Program-made: the position numbers and the translations under genes
Part shown: piece after piece, positions 34,354 through 42,887 of the stretch
How the letters are laid out: every line of letters begins with the position of its first letter
How positions within the stretch are numbered: the first letter of the stretch is position 1
Notes under the pieces: generated by a model
Seen by the model: only the letters and a program-made list of their open reading frames with translations
Told to the model about the DNA's origin: nothing
Database searches by the model: none
Assembly (NCBI RefSeq): GCF_014647675.1
Contig: NZ_BMPQ01000011.1
Span: 124,001-188,000 of the forward strand
Reading direction: 5' to 3'
From: Streptomyces flaveus
Lineage (GTDB): Bacteria; Actinomycetota; Actinomycetes; Streptomycetales; Streptomycetaceae
DNA length: 64,000 bases

Positions 34354-34943
34354 GCGCCGGGCAGGCCCGCGAGACGGGCGAGATCTTCGGACCGCGGATG
34401 ACGCTGTTCGCGGACGTGCTGAGTGTGGGCGTCTGTACGGCGCTGGTGTCGCTGCCGGTCGTCACGCTGCCGGCGGCTCTGTCGACGGCGTGCGCGGTGC
34501 TGCGCGGCACGCGCGAGGACCAACCCGCCACGGCGGGACGGTACTTGGCACTGCTGCGGCAGCGGCTGCGGGCCGGTGACCTCGCGGCCGGTGCGCTGTC
34601 CGCGGCGGGCGTGCTGCTTCTGCTGGCCGACCTGGCGCTGGTCCGGGCGGGCCTGCCGGGCGCGCCGCTCTTCGCCGCCGTCGCCGCGCTCATCGGTACG
34701 TACGCCACTGTCGTCGGCCTGCGCGCCTGCGCCCGCCCCGAGTCGCTCACCGACTGGCGCGCGGCGGTGCGCGAGGCGGCCCGGGACTCCGTACGGGATG
34801 TGGGCGGCAGCGGTCTCGTGCTCCTGGCCCTGGCGGCGGCAGCGCTGTGTGCGTGGATGCTGCTGCCGCTGGCGTTCCTGGCACCGGGGCCGCTGGCGCT
34901 GGCGCTGACGGCGATCGACGTACGACTGTCCGGGCGGGCCTGA
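34350..34943 (+). CDS. DUF624/YesL-like membrane protein
   Basis: 197 residues, translationally coupled to the MalG-type permease. It has four to five hydrophobic segments (FADVLSVGVCTALVSLPVVT, AGALSAAGVLLLLADLALV, AAVAALIGTYATVVGL, LVLLALAAAALCAWMLLPLA). The size and context agree with the DUF624 (YesL) family, which is found in sugar ABC operons of Gram-positive bacteria with unknown role. The operon appears to end here, and a convergent gene begins 15 bases later. Confidence 0.72.
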   Translation: MSAGQARETGEIFGPRMTLFADVLSVGVCTALVSLPVVTLPAALSTACAVLRGTREDQPATAGRYLALLRQRLRAGDLAAGALSAAGVLLLLADLALVRAGLPGAPLFAAVAALIGTYATVVGLRACARPESLTDWRAAVREAARDSVRDVGGSGLVLLALAAAALCAWMLLPLAFLAPGPLALALTAIDVRLSGRA

Positions 34944-34958
34944 GAGGACCCGCATCCG

Positions 34959-36059
34959 TCAGGTGATGGCCAAGCCGTACTTCTCGCTGACCCGGTGGAT
35001 CTCCTCCACCGGGTACGGCGTCTGCCTGCTCTCGTCGTGGAACGTGCGGTTGAAGCCCGACACCACCGCGGCCAGCGGTGCCCAGCGGGCGATGACCGCC
35101 GCCGCCGCGTCGGGGATTCCCGTGAGGCGCTCACCCTGGGTGCAGGCGCGCACCGCCGCCTCGCGTTCCTCCCGCTCGTAGTCGTACAGGTCCTTGAGCA
35201 GCCAGTTCACCAGCCAGGTCATCGTGTAGGCGCGGTCGTAGGCGCGGTGCCGATCGTAGAAGGCGGCGTGGCTCGGCGACAGGTCGAAGCGGGAGGAGAG
35301 TGCGAGGCCGAAGTCGGTGAAGTACAGGCGCCGGCCGTCGGTGAGGATGTTCTGGAAGTGGGCGTCGAAGTGCAGGAGCCCGCGTGCGTTCATGAAGGAG
35401 ACGCCCGCTTCCAGTTCCCGCTCCACCAGGGAGCAGGCCTCGTTCGCGTCCTCCGTGCGCATCCGTTCGCCCAGCCAGGTGTGCAGGGTCTGCGGGATGT
35501 ACTCCAGGAACAGCGCGACGCTCGCCGATGACCGACCGAGGGCCTCGATCCGGTGGCGTACCTCCGGACCACCTCCCCAGTAGGCGACGGCCCGGTCCAC
35601 ATCGGCCAGGTCCTCGAGAAGGGGCTGCGCCGGGTCCGGCAGCACGCGCCAGTGGTACATCAACGGGAAGCCCTGGTACTCGTCCCCGAGCACCCAGTTG
35701 GTGGTCATGGTGTGCACGGCGAGCTCCCGCCAGATCCCGAAGCCCGCCCCGCCGATGGCGCCGATGCCGTACTGACAGAAGGCGGGCAGCCCGAACAGGT
35801 TCGCCGTGGACCGGACGTTCTCCGGCAGCGCCTCCAGGTCGGTGAGCGGCACCCGCTTCACGAACACCGGGCGTCCGGCGACCTCCATCAGCACCGACTG
35901 CCCGCCGATGCCGGAGCCCAACGGCACGGCGGTGCCCACCAGTTCACGCAGTCGGTGATCACTGCACAGGGCGAGCGTTGTGGAGACGGCGCTGTGGGCG
36001 GCCAGTCGCGCTCCGCGTGACATGTCAGGGGACTCTGTCTCCGCCATTACCGCGCCCAC
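34959..36059 (-). CDS. Protein kinase-fold phosphotransferase
   Basis: 366 residues from GTG 36059, which has AGGAG four bases upstream; ATG 36047 is an alternative. Kinase-like landmarks are VFVKRVPL (ATP-anchoring Lys), ARGLLHFDAHFQNILTD (catalytic loop H-x-D with Asn five residues on) and LYFTDFGLALSSRFD (DFG). The overall type is nearer to aminoglycoside phosphotransferase/unusual kinases than to eukaryotic-like Ser/Thr kinases, as there is no membrane or PASTA part. The phosphate acceptor is unknown. It is convergent with the sugar operon and divergent from the GT-C gene. Confidence 0.8.
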   Translation of the reverse strand: MGAVMAETESPDMSRGARLAAHSAVSTTLALCSDHRLRELVGTAVPLGSGIGGQSVLMEVAGRPVFVKRVPLTDLEALPENVRSTANLFGLPAFCQYGIGAIGGAGFGIWRELAVHTMTTNWVLGDEYQGFPLMYHWRVLPDPAQPLLEDLADVDRAVAYWGGGPEVRHRIEALGRSSASVALFLEYIPQTLHTWLGERMRTEDANEACSLVERELEAGVSFMNARGLLHFDAHFQNILTDGRRLYFTDFGLALSSRFDLSPSHAAFYDRHRAYDRAYTMTWLVNWLLKDLYDYEREEREAAVRACTQGERLTGIPDAAAAVIARWAPLAAVVSGFNRTFHDESRQTPYPVEEIHRVSEKYGLAIT

Positions 36060-36223
36060 CCGTCTCCTGGCATGACCGCCACCCTACGTAACGGCCATTC
36101 GGCCGCCCGGACCCCTCCCCATTCGTCCCCCTCCGCGCTGCGCGCCTGACCGACCCGCGTTAATTTGTTCCTGTTTCCGCTGTTTTACGGCTGCGTTCTT
36201 CAGGCTGGGGTGAAGGGTCGACG

Positions 36224-37801
36224 ATGCCCAAGACCTTGCACGTCCCGCTCGTCGACGCCGAGCGGCGCCACCCGCCGGCGCGGGCCCGCACCGCGCGGCG
36301 CTTCGGTGGTCAGAGCGGGCTCGCGCTCGTGGCGGGCGCCTTCACGCTCGCTCAACTAGCGCTCGTACGCCCTGGGTTGGGCCTCGGCTGGGACGAGGTG
36401 GTGTACGTCAGTCAGGTCAGCCCGGAGGCTCCGGCGGCGTTCTTCAGCGCGCCGCGCGCCCGCGGCATCTCGCTGCTGGCGGCGCCCGTCGCCTCGTGGT
36501 CGACGTCCACGGAACTGCTGCGGGTCTATCTGGCGCTGCTGTCCGGACTCGGCCTGTTCCTCGCGCTGCGCGCCTGGCGGGGACTGTTCCCCATGCGTGT
36601 GCTGGCCCTGGCGGGCGCGCTGTTCGCGACACTGTGGGTGACCCTGTTCTACGGCCCGCAGGCCATGCCCAACTACTGGGTCGCGATCGGTGCCCTGGCG
36701 GGTGTCGGATACTTCCTGCGCGCCCAGGCGAACAGCTTCGACCGGGCGGCGCTGTGGGGCGTGGGCGTGAGCGCGGCGCTGATGGCGTGGATGCGGCCCA
36801 CCGACGCGGTCTGGGTGACCCTGCCGCTGCTCGCCGTGCTGGTGTGCGTGCGCCGCTGGCGGCGATGGCCACTGCTGGCGTCGCTGGTCGTGGGGCTGGC
36901 GGCCGGGGCGCTCGAGTGGGTCGTCGAGGCGTACGTCGCTTATGGCGGCCTGAGGCAGCGGCTGGCCGACGCCTCCTTGGTCCAGGGCGGCCTTGGCTGG
37001 AACCTCGCCGTCGACGACCAGTTGCGCTCTCTGGCCGGCCGTACGCTGTGCCGCCCGTGCACCGCGCCATGGCCGCACCCGGCGGTGATGATCTGGTGGT
37101 TCGTGCTCCCCCTGCTCGCCGCCCTCGGCCTGGCGGTGGCCGTCCGGACCCACCGGACCGCCACCACCCTCCTGCCCCTGGCCTGCGCCGCGACGGCCGC
37201 CATCCCTTACCTGTTCCTGATCGGATACGCGGCACCACGCTTCCTGCTGCCCGCCTACGCACTGCTGGCGCTCCCGGTCGCGGGCGCGCTCGTCCACCTG
37301 GTGACCTCGCGGAGCCGACGGCGGCGGAAGGTGGCCGTGCCCCTGGTGGCGTTCGGTCTCGCCGGGCACCTCGCGATCCAGTACGCGGTGCTGAACCACG
37401 TCGTGGACGGCACCTACGCCGCTCGCCGCGACTGGGCCCGCACGGCGGCGGAGCTGCACCGGCTCGGCGTACGGCCGCCGTGCCTGCTGACCGGGTACGA
37501 GGCCATCCCGATCGCCTTCTACACCGGGTGCGCATCCGCCCAGACCTCCGGCAACAACGCCAACACCACGCGGGCGGAGATCGTGCGGACCGCCGGGCGG
37601 TTGCCGGTGGCCGTCCTCACCACGCAGGGAGGCCAACCGCCCGCGTACGCCCGCACCTGGCTGCCCCACCGGATCGCTGATGTGCGGATCTATGTGGCAC
37701 CCGCCGTGCACGGCGAGCGGGGCGGCAACCGGGCGACAGCGCGCATAGCCGGCCTCGCCCGGGGTACGTGGGAAACCCCGTCCCGAACCGCAACGCACTG
37801 A
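36224..37801 (+). CDS. GT-C type membrane glycosyltransferase-like protein
   Basis: 525 residues with about ten membrane helices. The first extracellular loop has the acidic pair GLGWDEVVYVSQVSPEAPA, as in GT39/ArnT/mannosyltransferase-like enzymes that use polyprenyl-phosphate sugars. Hydrophobic blocks follow (LALLSGLGLFLALRAW, LLASLVVGLAAGALEWVV, AVMIWWFVLPLLAALGLAVA). A soluble C-terminal tail begins at about 400. The donor and acceptor cannot be inferred. An SseB-like gene follows 14 bases after its stop, so the pair may be an operon. Confidence 0.78.
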   Translation: MPKTLHVPLVDAERRHPPARARTARRFGGQSGLALVAGAFTLAQLALVRPGLGLGWDEVVYVSQVSPEAPAAFFSAPRARGISLLAAPVASWSTSTELLRVYLALLSGLGLFLALRAWRGLFPMRVLALAGALFATLWVTLFYGPQAMPNYWVAIGALAGVGYFLRAQANSFDRAALWGVGVSAALMAWMRPTDAVWVTLPLLAVLVCVRRWRRWPLLASLVVGLAAGALEWVVEAYVAYGGLRQRLADASLVQGGLGWNLAVDDQLRSLAGRTLCRPCTAPWPHPAVMIWWFVLPLLAALGLAVAVRTHRTATTLLPLACAATAAIPYLFLIGYAAPRFLLPAYALLALPVAGALVHLVTSRSRRRRKVAVPLVAFGLAGHLAIQYAVLNHVVDGTYAARRDWARTAAELHRLGVRPPCLLTGYEAIPIAFYTGCASAQTSGNNANTTRAEIVRTAGRLPVAVLTTQGGQPPAYARTWLPHRIADVRIYVAPAVHGERGGNRATARIAGLARGTWETPSRTATH

Positions 37802-37815
37802 TGAGGAGGAAGGCC

Positions 37816-38226
37816 ATGATCGCCATCCCCGAGGCAGTGCTCACGGCCGCCGCGCAGGACGCTCTGCGTGATCTCAAGCGCCACCGTTACGACCCGTCGG
37901 CCCTGGACACGCTGATCGCCTGCGATGTTCTCGTGCCCCTGCCCGACGACCTCGCCACGCGTGACGCCCAGGACAGCGGCCTCCTGACCCTCCCCGTACT
38001 CGAGTACCCGCCGGGAACCCAGGCCGTGGTGGCCTTCACCTGCGAGGAAAGGCTCTCGGACGCCTTCCCCGAGATCTACTGCTACCGCCAGCTGCAACTC
38101 GAGGTCCTGGCGGTCAACTGGCCCACCGAAACCGATCTCACCCTGGCCATCGACCTCGGCCACCCGGACGCGGTCACCTTCACCTCGGAGGCCGTACGCA
38201 GCGTGCTCTCCCATTGCCAGAGGTAA
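37816..38226 (+). CDS. SseB family protein
   Basis: 136 residues from ATG 37816, directly after GAGGAAGG. The pattern is that of the SseB N-terminal domain: an amphipathic helix (PEAVLTAAAQDALRDLKRHR), then ALDTLIACDVLVPLPDD, VLEYPPGTQAVVAFTCEERL, YRQLQLEVLAVNWPTETDLT and LAIDLGHPDAVTF. Function in Streptomyces is not established. It is convergent with the HAD gene, with only 9 bases between. Confidence 0.72.
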   Translation: MIAIPEAVLTAAAQDALRDLKRHRYDPSALDTLIACDVLVPLPDDLATRDAQDSGLLTLPVLEYPPGTQAVVAFTCEERLSDAFPEIYCYRQLQLEVLAVNWPTETDLTLAIDLGHPDAVTFTSEAVRSVLSHCQR

Positions 38227-38235
38227 CAGAGGCAA

Positions 38236-38973
38236 CTAGGTGACGAGCCGGAAGACGTCGGCCAGGCCCCGGTCGCCGGTGCGGTTCTCGGCCGGGAGGA
38301 TGTAGGTCCGTAGGCCGCAGGCGGTCGCGCCGCCGTCGCGGACCGGGTTGTCGCCGACCATGAGAGTTGCGCGGGGGGCGACGCCCAGGTCTGCGCAGGC
38401 CTTGAGGAAGAGCTGAGGGTCGGGCTTCTCGCGGCCCTGCTCATAGGAGATGACGCAGGCGTCGATCAGGTCGTCCAGGGCGTGGTGGGCGAGGTGGGTC
38501 CGCAGGTCCCAGGCGAAGTCGCTCACGATGCCGATGCGCAGTCCGCGAGCGCGGAGGCTGCGCAGGGTGGGCGCGGTGTCGGGGTAGGGGAGCCAGGCGT
38601 CCGGCGCGGTGAGTTCCCGGTAGGCCGCCTCCTCCACGCCTCGCAGGAAGTCGACGTGACCCCACCATCCCCACATGGCGTCGCGATGCCGCTCGGGAGA
38701 CAGGTCCCGGCCCTCCTGGAGGGCGGCGACCTCGGGCAGCCGGAACGCGGTGCGCAGCTGCCGGGAGATCTCGGCCACGGCGCCCTGCTCGTGCAGCAGA
38801 GCGAGGCGGCCGGTGGCTGTGCCGATCCGGCACAGCCATGTCTCGAGGTCGATCATCTGGAAGATCGTGTTGCTGAAGTCGAACAGCACGGCTTCGACCC
38901 GCGGTACGGGATCGGCCATCTCGGCGGCGGTGAGCCGATAGGCGCTGGGAGTTTCGAACAGGGTCTGTATCAC
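38236..38973 (-). CDS. HAD family hydrolase of the polyol operon
   Basis: 245 residues from GTG 38973, which overlaps the DeoR stop (GTGA). ATG 38919 would also fit. HAD motifs are AVLFDFSNTIF (nucleophile Asp), GIVSDFAWDLRTH, EKPDPQLFLKA (Lys) and TLMVGDNPVRDGGAT. The second position of the usual D-x-D pair is Ser (DFSNT), so the general acid of phosphatases is missing and activity is uncertain. Position at the end of the DeoR/polyol operon suggests a sugar-phosphate substrate. The gene order is binding protein, permeases, dehydrogenase, DeoR, HAD. Confidence 0.85.
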   Translation of the reverse strand: MIQTLFETPSAYRLTAAEMADPVPRVEAVLFDFSNTIFQMIDLETWLCRIGTATGRLALLHEQGAVAEISRQLRTAFRLPEVAALQEGRDLSPERHRDAMWGWWGHVDFLRGVEEAAYRELTAPDAWLPYPDTAPTLRSLRARGLRIGIVSDFAWDLRTHLAHHALDDLIDACVISYEQGREKPDPQLFLKACADLGVAPRATLMVGDNPVRDGGATACGLRTYILPAENRTGDRGLADVFRLVT

Positions 38974-39797
38974 GAGGAGGGTTCTCCGGGGGCGACCGTC
39001 TCGACGGGGACTCCCAGCTCGCGGATGGCCGCGATCTCCGCGTCGGGGGTGCCGGTGTCGGTGATGACGGTCTGGTAGTCGGCCGCGGTGCCGTACGCGT
39101 AGGTGGCGGCCTTGCCGAATTTCGAGTGGTCCACGAGGAGTACGGCCCGCTCGGCGGAGGCGAGCATGGCCAGTTTGACCTCGGCGTACTCGTTCAGGGG
39201 GTGGAAGAGCTCGCCCGAGAGGACGGCGGTGGCGGACATCAGGGCGAGATCGGCACGTATGCCGGACAGGGCGCGGGTGACCGCGGGACCCGTACAGGAG
39301 TTGAAGTCGCCGTGATAGCGCCCGCCGAGCAGGGTGACGTCCACGCCGGAGGCCGTTCCCAGGCGTTGCGCCAGGCCCACCGAGTTGGTGACGACGGTGA
39401 GTTGGTCGAGCTCCGCGAGGGCGGGGGCGAGGGGGAAGAGGGTGGTGGAGTCGTCCATGAGTACCGTGCTGCCCGGCCTGATCCGGGCGACGGCCGCCGC
39501 GCACAACGCGGCCTTGGCCGAGTGCTCGGTGCTCTCGCGGAAACGGGTGGCCGTCTCCATGGTGAGCGCGGGGAAGGCGACGGCCCGGCCGCGTTCCTTG
39601 CGGAGCAGGTGACGCTGGGCCAGGTCGTCGAGGTCGCGGTGCATCGTCATCAGGCTCACGTCGAACCGGTCGGCGAGGTCGTCGATGCGTGTCTCGCCGT
39701 GTTCGGCGACGTGTCGCAGGACGGCCTGACGCCGCTCCTCGACCGCGGCCTGCGACGACCGTGTCCTGGCGGGCACGCGGCTCTCCTTCTCCTCCAT
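38970..39797 (-). CDS. DeoR/GlpR family transcriptional regulator
   Basis: 275 residues from ATG 39797, preceded by GAGG. The N-terminal DeoR helix-turn-helix is AVLRHVAEHGETRIDDLADR then FDVSLMTMHRDLDDL. The C-terminal sugar-phosphate binding domain (isomerase-like) shows GSTVLMDDSTTLFPLAPAL, LTVVTNSVGLAQRL, LLGGRYHGDFNSCTGPAV and LLVDHSKFG. It probably senses a phosphorylated polyol or sugar and represses the operon in which it lies. Candidate binding repeats overlap the operon promoter at 44.33 kb. Confidence 0.92.
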   Translation of the reverse strand: MEEKESRVPARTRSSQAAVEERRQAVLRHVAEHGETRIDDLADRFDVSLMTMHRDLDDLAQRHLLRKERGRAVAFPALTMETATRFRESTEHSAKAALCAAAVARIRPGSTVLMDDSTTLFPLAPALAELDQLTVVTNSVGLAQRLGTASGVDVTLLGGRYHGDFNSCTGPAVTRALSGIRADLALMSATAVLSGELFHPLNEYAEVKLAMLASAERAVLLVDHSKFGKAATYAYGTAADYQTVITDTGTPDAEIAAIRELGVPVETVAPGEPSS

Positions 39798-39879
39798 GAA
39801 GCTTCAACCTCGAAGTTTCGCATACACGGCGGGAGGGACCGGCGCCTGCGCGGCCGTCGCCCAGAGCACCCGCACACCG

Positions 39880-40914
39880 CTAGAGCGCTTCCAGAGTGAC
39901 CAGGACCTTGACGTGTTCCGGTTGGAGGGAGGCGGCGAAGGCCTTGCCGGCGTCCTCCAGTCCGTACGTGGCGGTGACAACCTCGTCGGTGTCGACGGCG
40001 CCCGAGGAGATGAGGGAGATGGCGGTGCGGTAGTCCTCGGCGGTGTACATCAGGGTGCCTTCGATACGGATCTCCCGGTCCTGGACCAGGTCCAGACGGA
40101 TCGGGGTCGGGCCGGCGTCGCCCACGCCCACCACGACGATGTGACCGCCCTTGGCGACCAGGCCAGTTGCCTGGGCCATGGACTGCTCCCGGGCCACGCA
40201 GTCGAAGACGACGTCGACCGGACCGCCGAGCGCCGCGTGGACCTGCTCGACCAGGTCGGGGGCGTCGGCGGGCAGGGCTGTGTCGGCGCCGAGGCGCAGC
40301 GCCCGGTCCCGTTTGCCGTCCATGAGGTCCGTGACGGCGATCCGGGCGGCACCCGCGTGCCGGGCGGCGATGAGAGTGAACAGGCCGATGGGCCCGGCGC
40401 CGAGGACGACGACGGTACGTCCGGTGAGGTCACCGGCCTTCGCCACGGCGTGCACCGGGGTGGCCAGCGGTTCGACGAGAGCCGCCTCGATGTCGGTCAT
40501 GCCGCCGGGGACGCGATGGACGCGGGCGGCGGGGATGGTGAACAGGTCCGCCATGGCGCCGGGGGTCTGGCAGCCGAAGACCTTCAGCTCCTGGCAGATG
40601 TTGTAGCGGCCGGAGCGGCACTGGAAGCACTGGCCGCAGTAGAGGTTCGGCTCGATGAGCACCCGGTCGCCGGAGGCGAAGTCCTCGACGCCCGCGCCCA
40701 CGGAGGCGACGACACCGACTGCCTCGTGTCCGGGGCGGTAGGGCAGGTCGATGAACGGGTGGTGCCCGAGGGCAGCATGGGTGTCGGAGCCGCACACGCC
40801 GACCACGGTGGTACGGACGAGGAGTTCACCGGCGCCGGGCATGGGGGCGTCCGTCCGCTCGATCTGGATGTCGTCGATCGACCGGACGAGTACGCGGCGG
40901 ATCTGCTGGTTCAT
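39880..40914 (-). CDS. Zinc-dependent polyol/alcohol dehydrogenase
   Basis: 344 residues from ATG 40914. This medium-chain dehydrogenase has both zinc sites: catalytic Cys/His (GVCGSDTHAALGHH and RPGHEAVGVVASVG) and structural Cys (CGQCFQCRSGRYNIC). The NAD-binding turn is VVVLGAGPIGLFTLIAARHA. The form resembles sorbitol/xylitol or threonine dehydrogenases. Location behind a SmoE-like binding protein and two permeases indicates oxidation of the imported polyol, such as sorbitol, mannitol or xylitol, to a ketose. Confidence 0.91.
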   Translation of the reverse strand: MNQQIRRVLVRSIDDIQIERTDAPMPGAGELLVRTTVVGVCGSDTHAALGHHPFIDLPYRPGHEAVGVVASVGAGVEDFASGDRVLIEPNLYCGQCFQCRSGRYNICQELKVFGCQTPGAMADLFTIPAARVHRVPGGMTDIEAALVEPLATPVHAVAKAGDLTGRTVVVLGAGPIGLFTLIAARHAGAARIAVTDLMDGKRDRALRLGADTALPADAPDLVEQVHAALGGPVDVVFDCVAREQSMAQATGLVAKGGHIVVVGVGDAGPTPIRLDLVQDREIRIEGTLMYTAEDYRTAISLISSGAVDTDEVVTATYGLEDAGKAFAASLQPEHVKVLVTLEAL

Positions 40915-40943
40915 GGGGGTGGGGTTCCGTTCGGGTCGGGTGC

Positions 40944-41840
40944 TCACTTCACGGCTCCCAGGGACAGACCGCGTACGAGCTTGTCCTGGGCGGCGAAACC
41001 GGCGATGAGGACCGGTAGGGAGACGAGGGTGGCTGCCGCGCACAGCCGGGCGAGGAACAGGCCTTCGTTGGTGATGAAGCCGACCAGGAACACCGGGGCG
41101 GTGGAGGCCTGGGTGGCGGTGAGGTTGACGGCGAACATGAACTCGTTCCAGCTGAAGATGAAGCAGATCAGCGAGGTGGCGGCGAGTCCGGGCATGGCGA
41201 TCGGTGCGACGACCCGCCACAGCACGGTGAGCAGGTTGGCCCCGTCCATCTCGGCCGCTTCCAGGATCTCCTTGGGGACCTCGGCGAGGAACGAGCGCAT
41301 CATCCACACCGCGATCGGCAGGTTCATCGCGGTGTACAGGACGATCAGCGTCCAGACGTTGTCCAGCATCCCGACGTCCTTGACGATCATGTAGACCGGG
41401 AGCAGGGCCGCGATCGCCGGGAGGAACTTCGTGGACAGGAAGAAGAACATCACGTCGGTCCACTTCTCGACCGGCTTGATGGACAGCGCGTAGGCCGTCG
41501 GCACCGCCAGGGCGAGCACCAGCAGCGTCGAAATGACGCTGGCCATGGCCGAGTTGAGGAGGAAGGGGGTGATGTCCCGGCTGAACAGCGTTTCGTACTG
41601 GTCGAAGGTGAGCGGGGCGAAAGGGGTGGGCGGGTTGGTCGCCGCGTCGGCCTCCTGGTGGAAGGAGGTGAGCACCATCCACGCCACCGGCGCGAAGAAC
41701 GCCAGGGTGGCCAGCCAGGCGACGAACGTCCACAGGGGCGAAAGACCCTGCGCACCGCCGTGGTCGCCCTGCTTGTCGTGACGACGGACGAGCTTCCTGA
41801 CTTTCGCTCCAGGGGCGGCGACTGCTGCGTGAGCGGTCAT
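40944..41840 (-). CDS. Polyol ABC transporter permease (SmoG/MalG type)
   Basis: 298 residues with six membrane helices. The EAA loop is EILEAAEMDGANLLTVL followed by VVAPIAMPGLAA. Its start overlaps the stop of the previous permease gene (ATGA). It provides half of the membrane channel for the polyol bound by the SmoE-like lipoprotein. Confidence 0.92.
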   Translation of the reverse strand: MTAHAAVAAPGAKVRKLVRRHDKQGDHGGAQGLSPLWTFVAWLATLAFFAPVAWMVLTSFHQEADAATNPPTPFAPLTFDQYETLFSRDITPFLLNSAMASVISTLLVLALAVPTAYALSIKPVEKWTDVMFFFLSTKFLPAIAALLPVYMIVKDVGMLDNVWTLIVLYTAMNLPIAVWMMRSFLAEVPKEILEAAEMDGANLLTVLWRVVAPIAMPGLAATSLICFIFSWNEFMFAVNLTATQASTAPVFLVGFITNEGLFLARLCAAATLVSLPVLIAGFAAQDKLVRGLSLGAVK

Positions 41841-42805
41841 CGGGATATCTCCTCACGGAACAGCGACGCGATGGTGCGCAGCGCGAACGTCGCGATCACG
41901 ATCGAGCCGAGTACGACGACGACTCCGGCGGCGGCCGCCTCGCCGTACTCGTACTTGCGGAACATGGTCAGGTAGATCTCGTAGGGCAGGTTGGTCGTCT
42001 GGGAGCCGGGGCCGCCCTGGGTGATGGTGTAGACCGCGTCGAAGGTCTGCACGACGTAGATGGTGCCGAGCAGGATGCCCAGCTCCAGGTACTGGCGCAG
42101 GTGCGGCAGCGTGATGTGGCGGAAGGTCGCCATGGTCGACGCCCCGTCGACGCGGGCCGCCTCCAGGACGTCACCGGGCTGCGCCTGCAGGCCGGCCAGC
42201 AGGATCAGCATCATGAACGGGGTCCACTGCCAGACCAGGGAGAGCACGACGGCCGGCATCGGGTAGGACGAGATCCAGTCGATGGTGGGGCCGTTGTCGG
42301 CGCCGAAGAGGCGGTATACGGCGTTGAGGGTGCCGTTGAGCAGTCCGTAGTCGGGGTTGTAGATGGCGTGCTTCCACAGCAGCGCGGAGGCGACCGGCAT
42401 GACCAGGAACGGGGCGATGAGCAGGGTGCGGGCCAGCCCGCGGCCGACGAACCTGCGGTCGAGCAGCATGGCAAGGCCCAGGCCGAGGAGCACGCTGATG
42501 AGCACCACCGACGCGGTGAGCACGACGGTGTTGAGCACCGCTGAGCGCAGCCGCTCGTCGGTGAAGACGAACGTGAAGTTGGACAGGCCGACGAAGTGCC
42601 TCTCGCCCGGCTTGAGGATGTTCCACTGGAAGGTGGAGATGACGAGCGTTGCCACGAACGGCAGTTGGGTGACGACGATGGTGAAGACCAGCGCCGGCAG
42701 CAGTGGGATGCGCCGCCGCCACTTGCCGGCGCCGGTGGGCTTTCGCCGGCGGACGGGCCGTGGCTGTGTCTTCGGTGTACCGGGTGTCTCGATGAGCGTG
42801 GTCAT
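41837..42805 (-). CDS. Polyol ABC transporter permease (SmoF/MalF type)
   Basis: 322 residues. An N-terminal basic tail (RPVRRRKPTGAGKWRRRIPL) precedes six membrane helices. The EAA loop is DVLEAARVDGASTMATF then ITLPHLRQYL. It lies 82 bases after the binding-protein gene and is coupled to the following permease. The ATPase is not encoded in the operon. Confidence 0.92.
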   Translation of the reverse strand: MTTLIETPGTPKTQPRPVRRRKPTGAGKWRRRIPLLPALVFTIVVTQLPFVATLVISTFQWNILKPGERHFVGLSNFTFVFTDERLRSAVLNTVVLTASVVLISVLLGLGLAMLLDRRFVGRGLARTLLIAPFLVMPVASALLWKHAIYNPDYGLLNGTLNAVYRLFGADNGPTIDWISSYPMPAVVLSLVWQWTPFMMLILLAGLQAQPGDVLEAARVDGASTMATFRHITLPHLRQYLELGILLGTIYVVQTFDAVYTITQGGPGSQTTNLPYEIYLTMFRKYEYGEAAAAGVVVVLGSIVIATFALRTIASLFREEISR

Positions 42806-42887
42806 GAAACTTTCCTCTGCCAGTGATGGCCGGGGTAGGGGAGCGGTGCCCGGCCGACCGGCGGGACGGCCGGCCGGGCAGGGAAGG

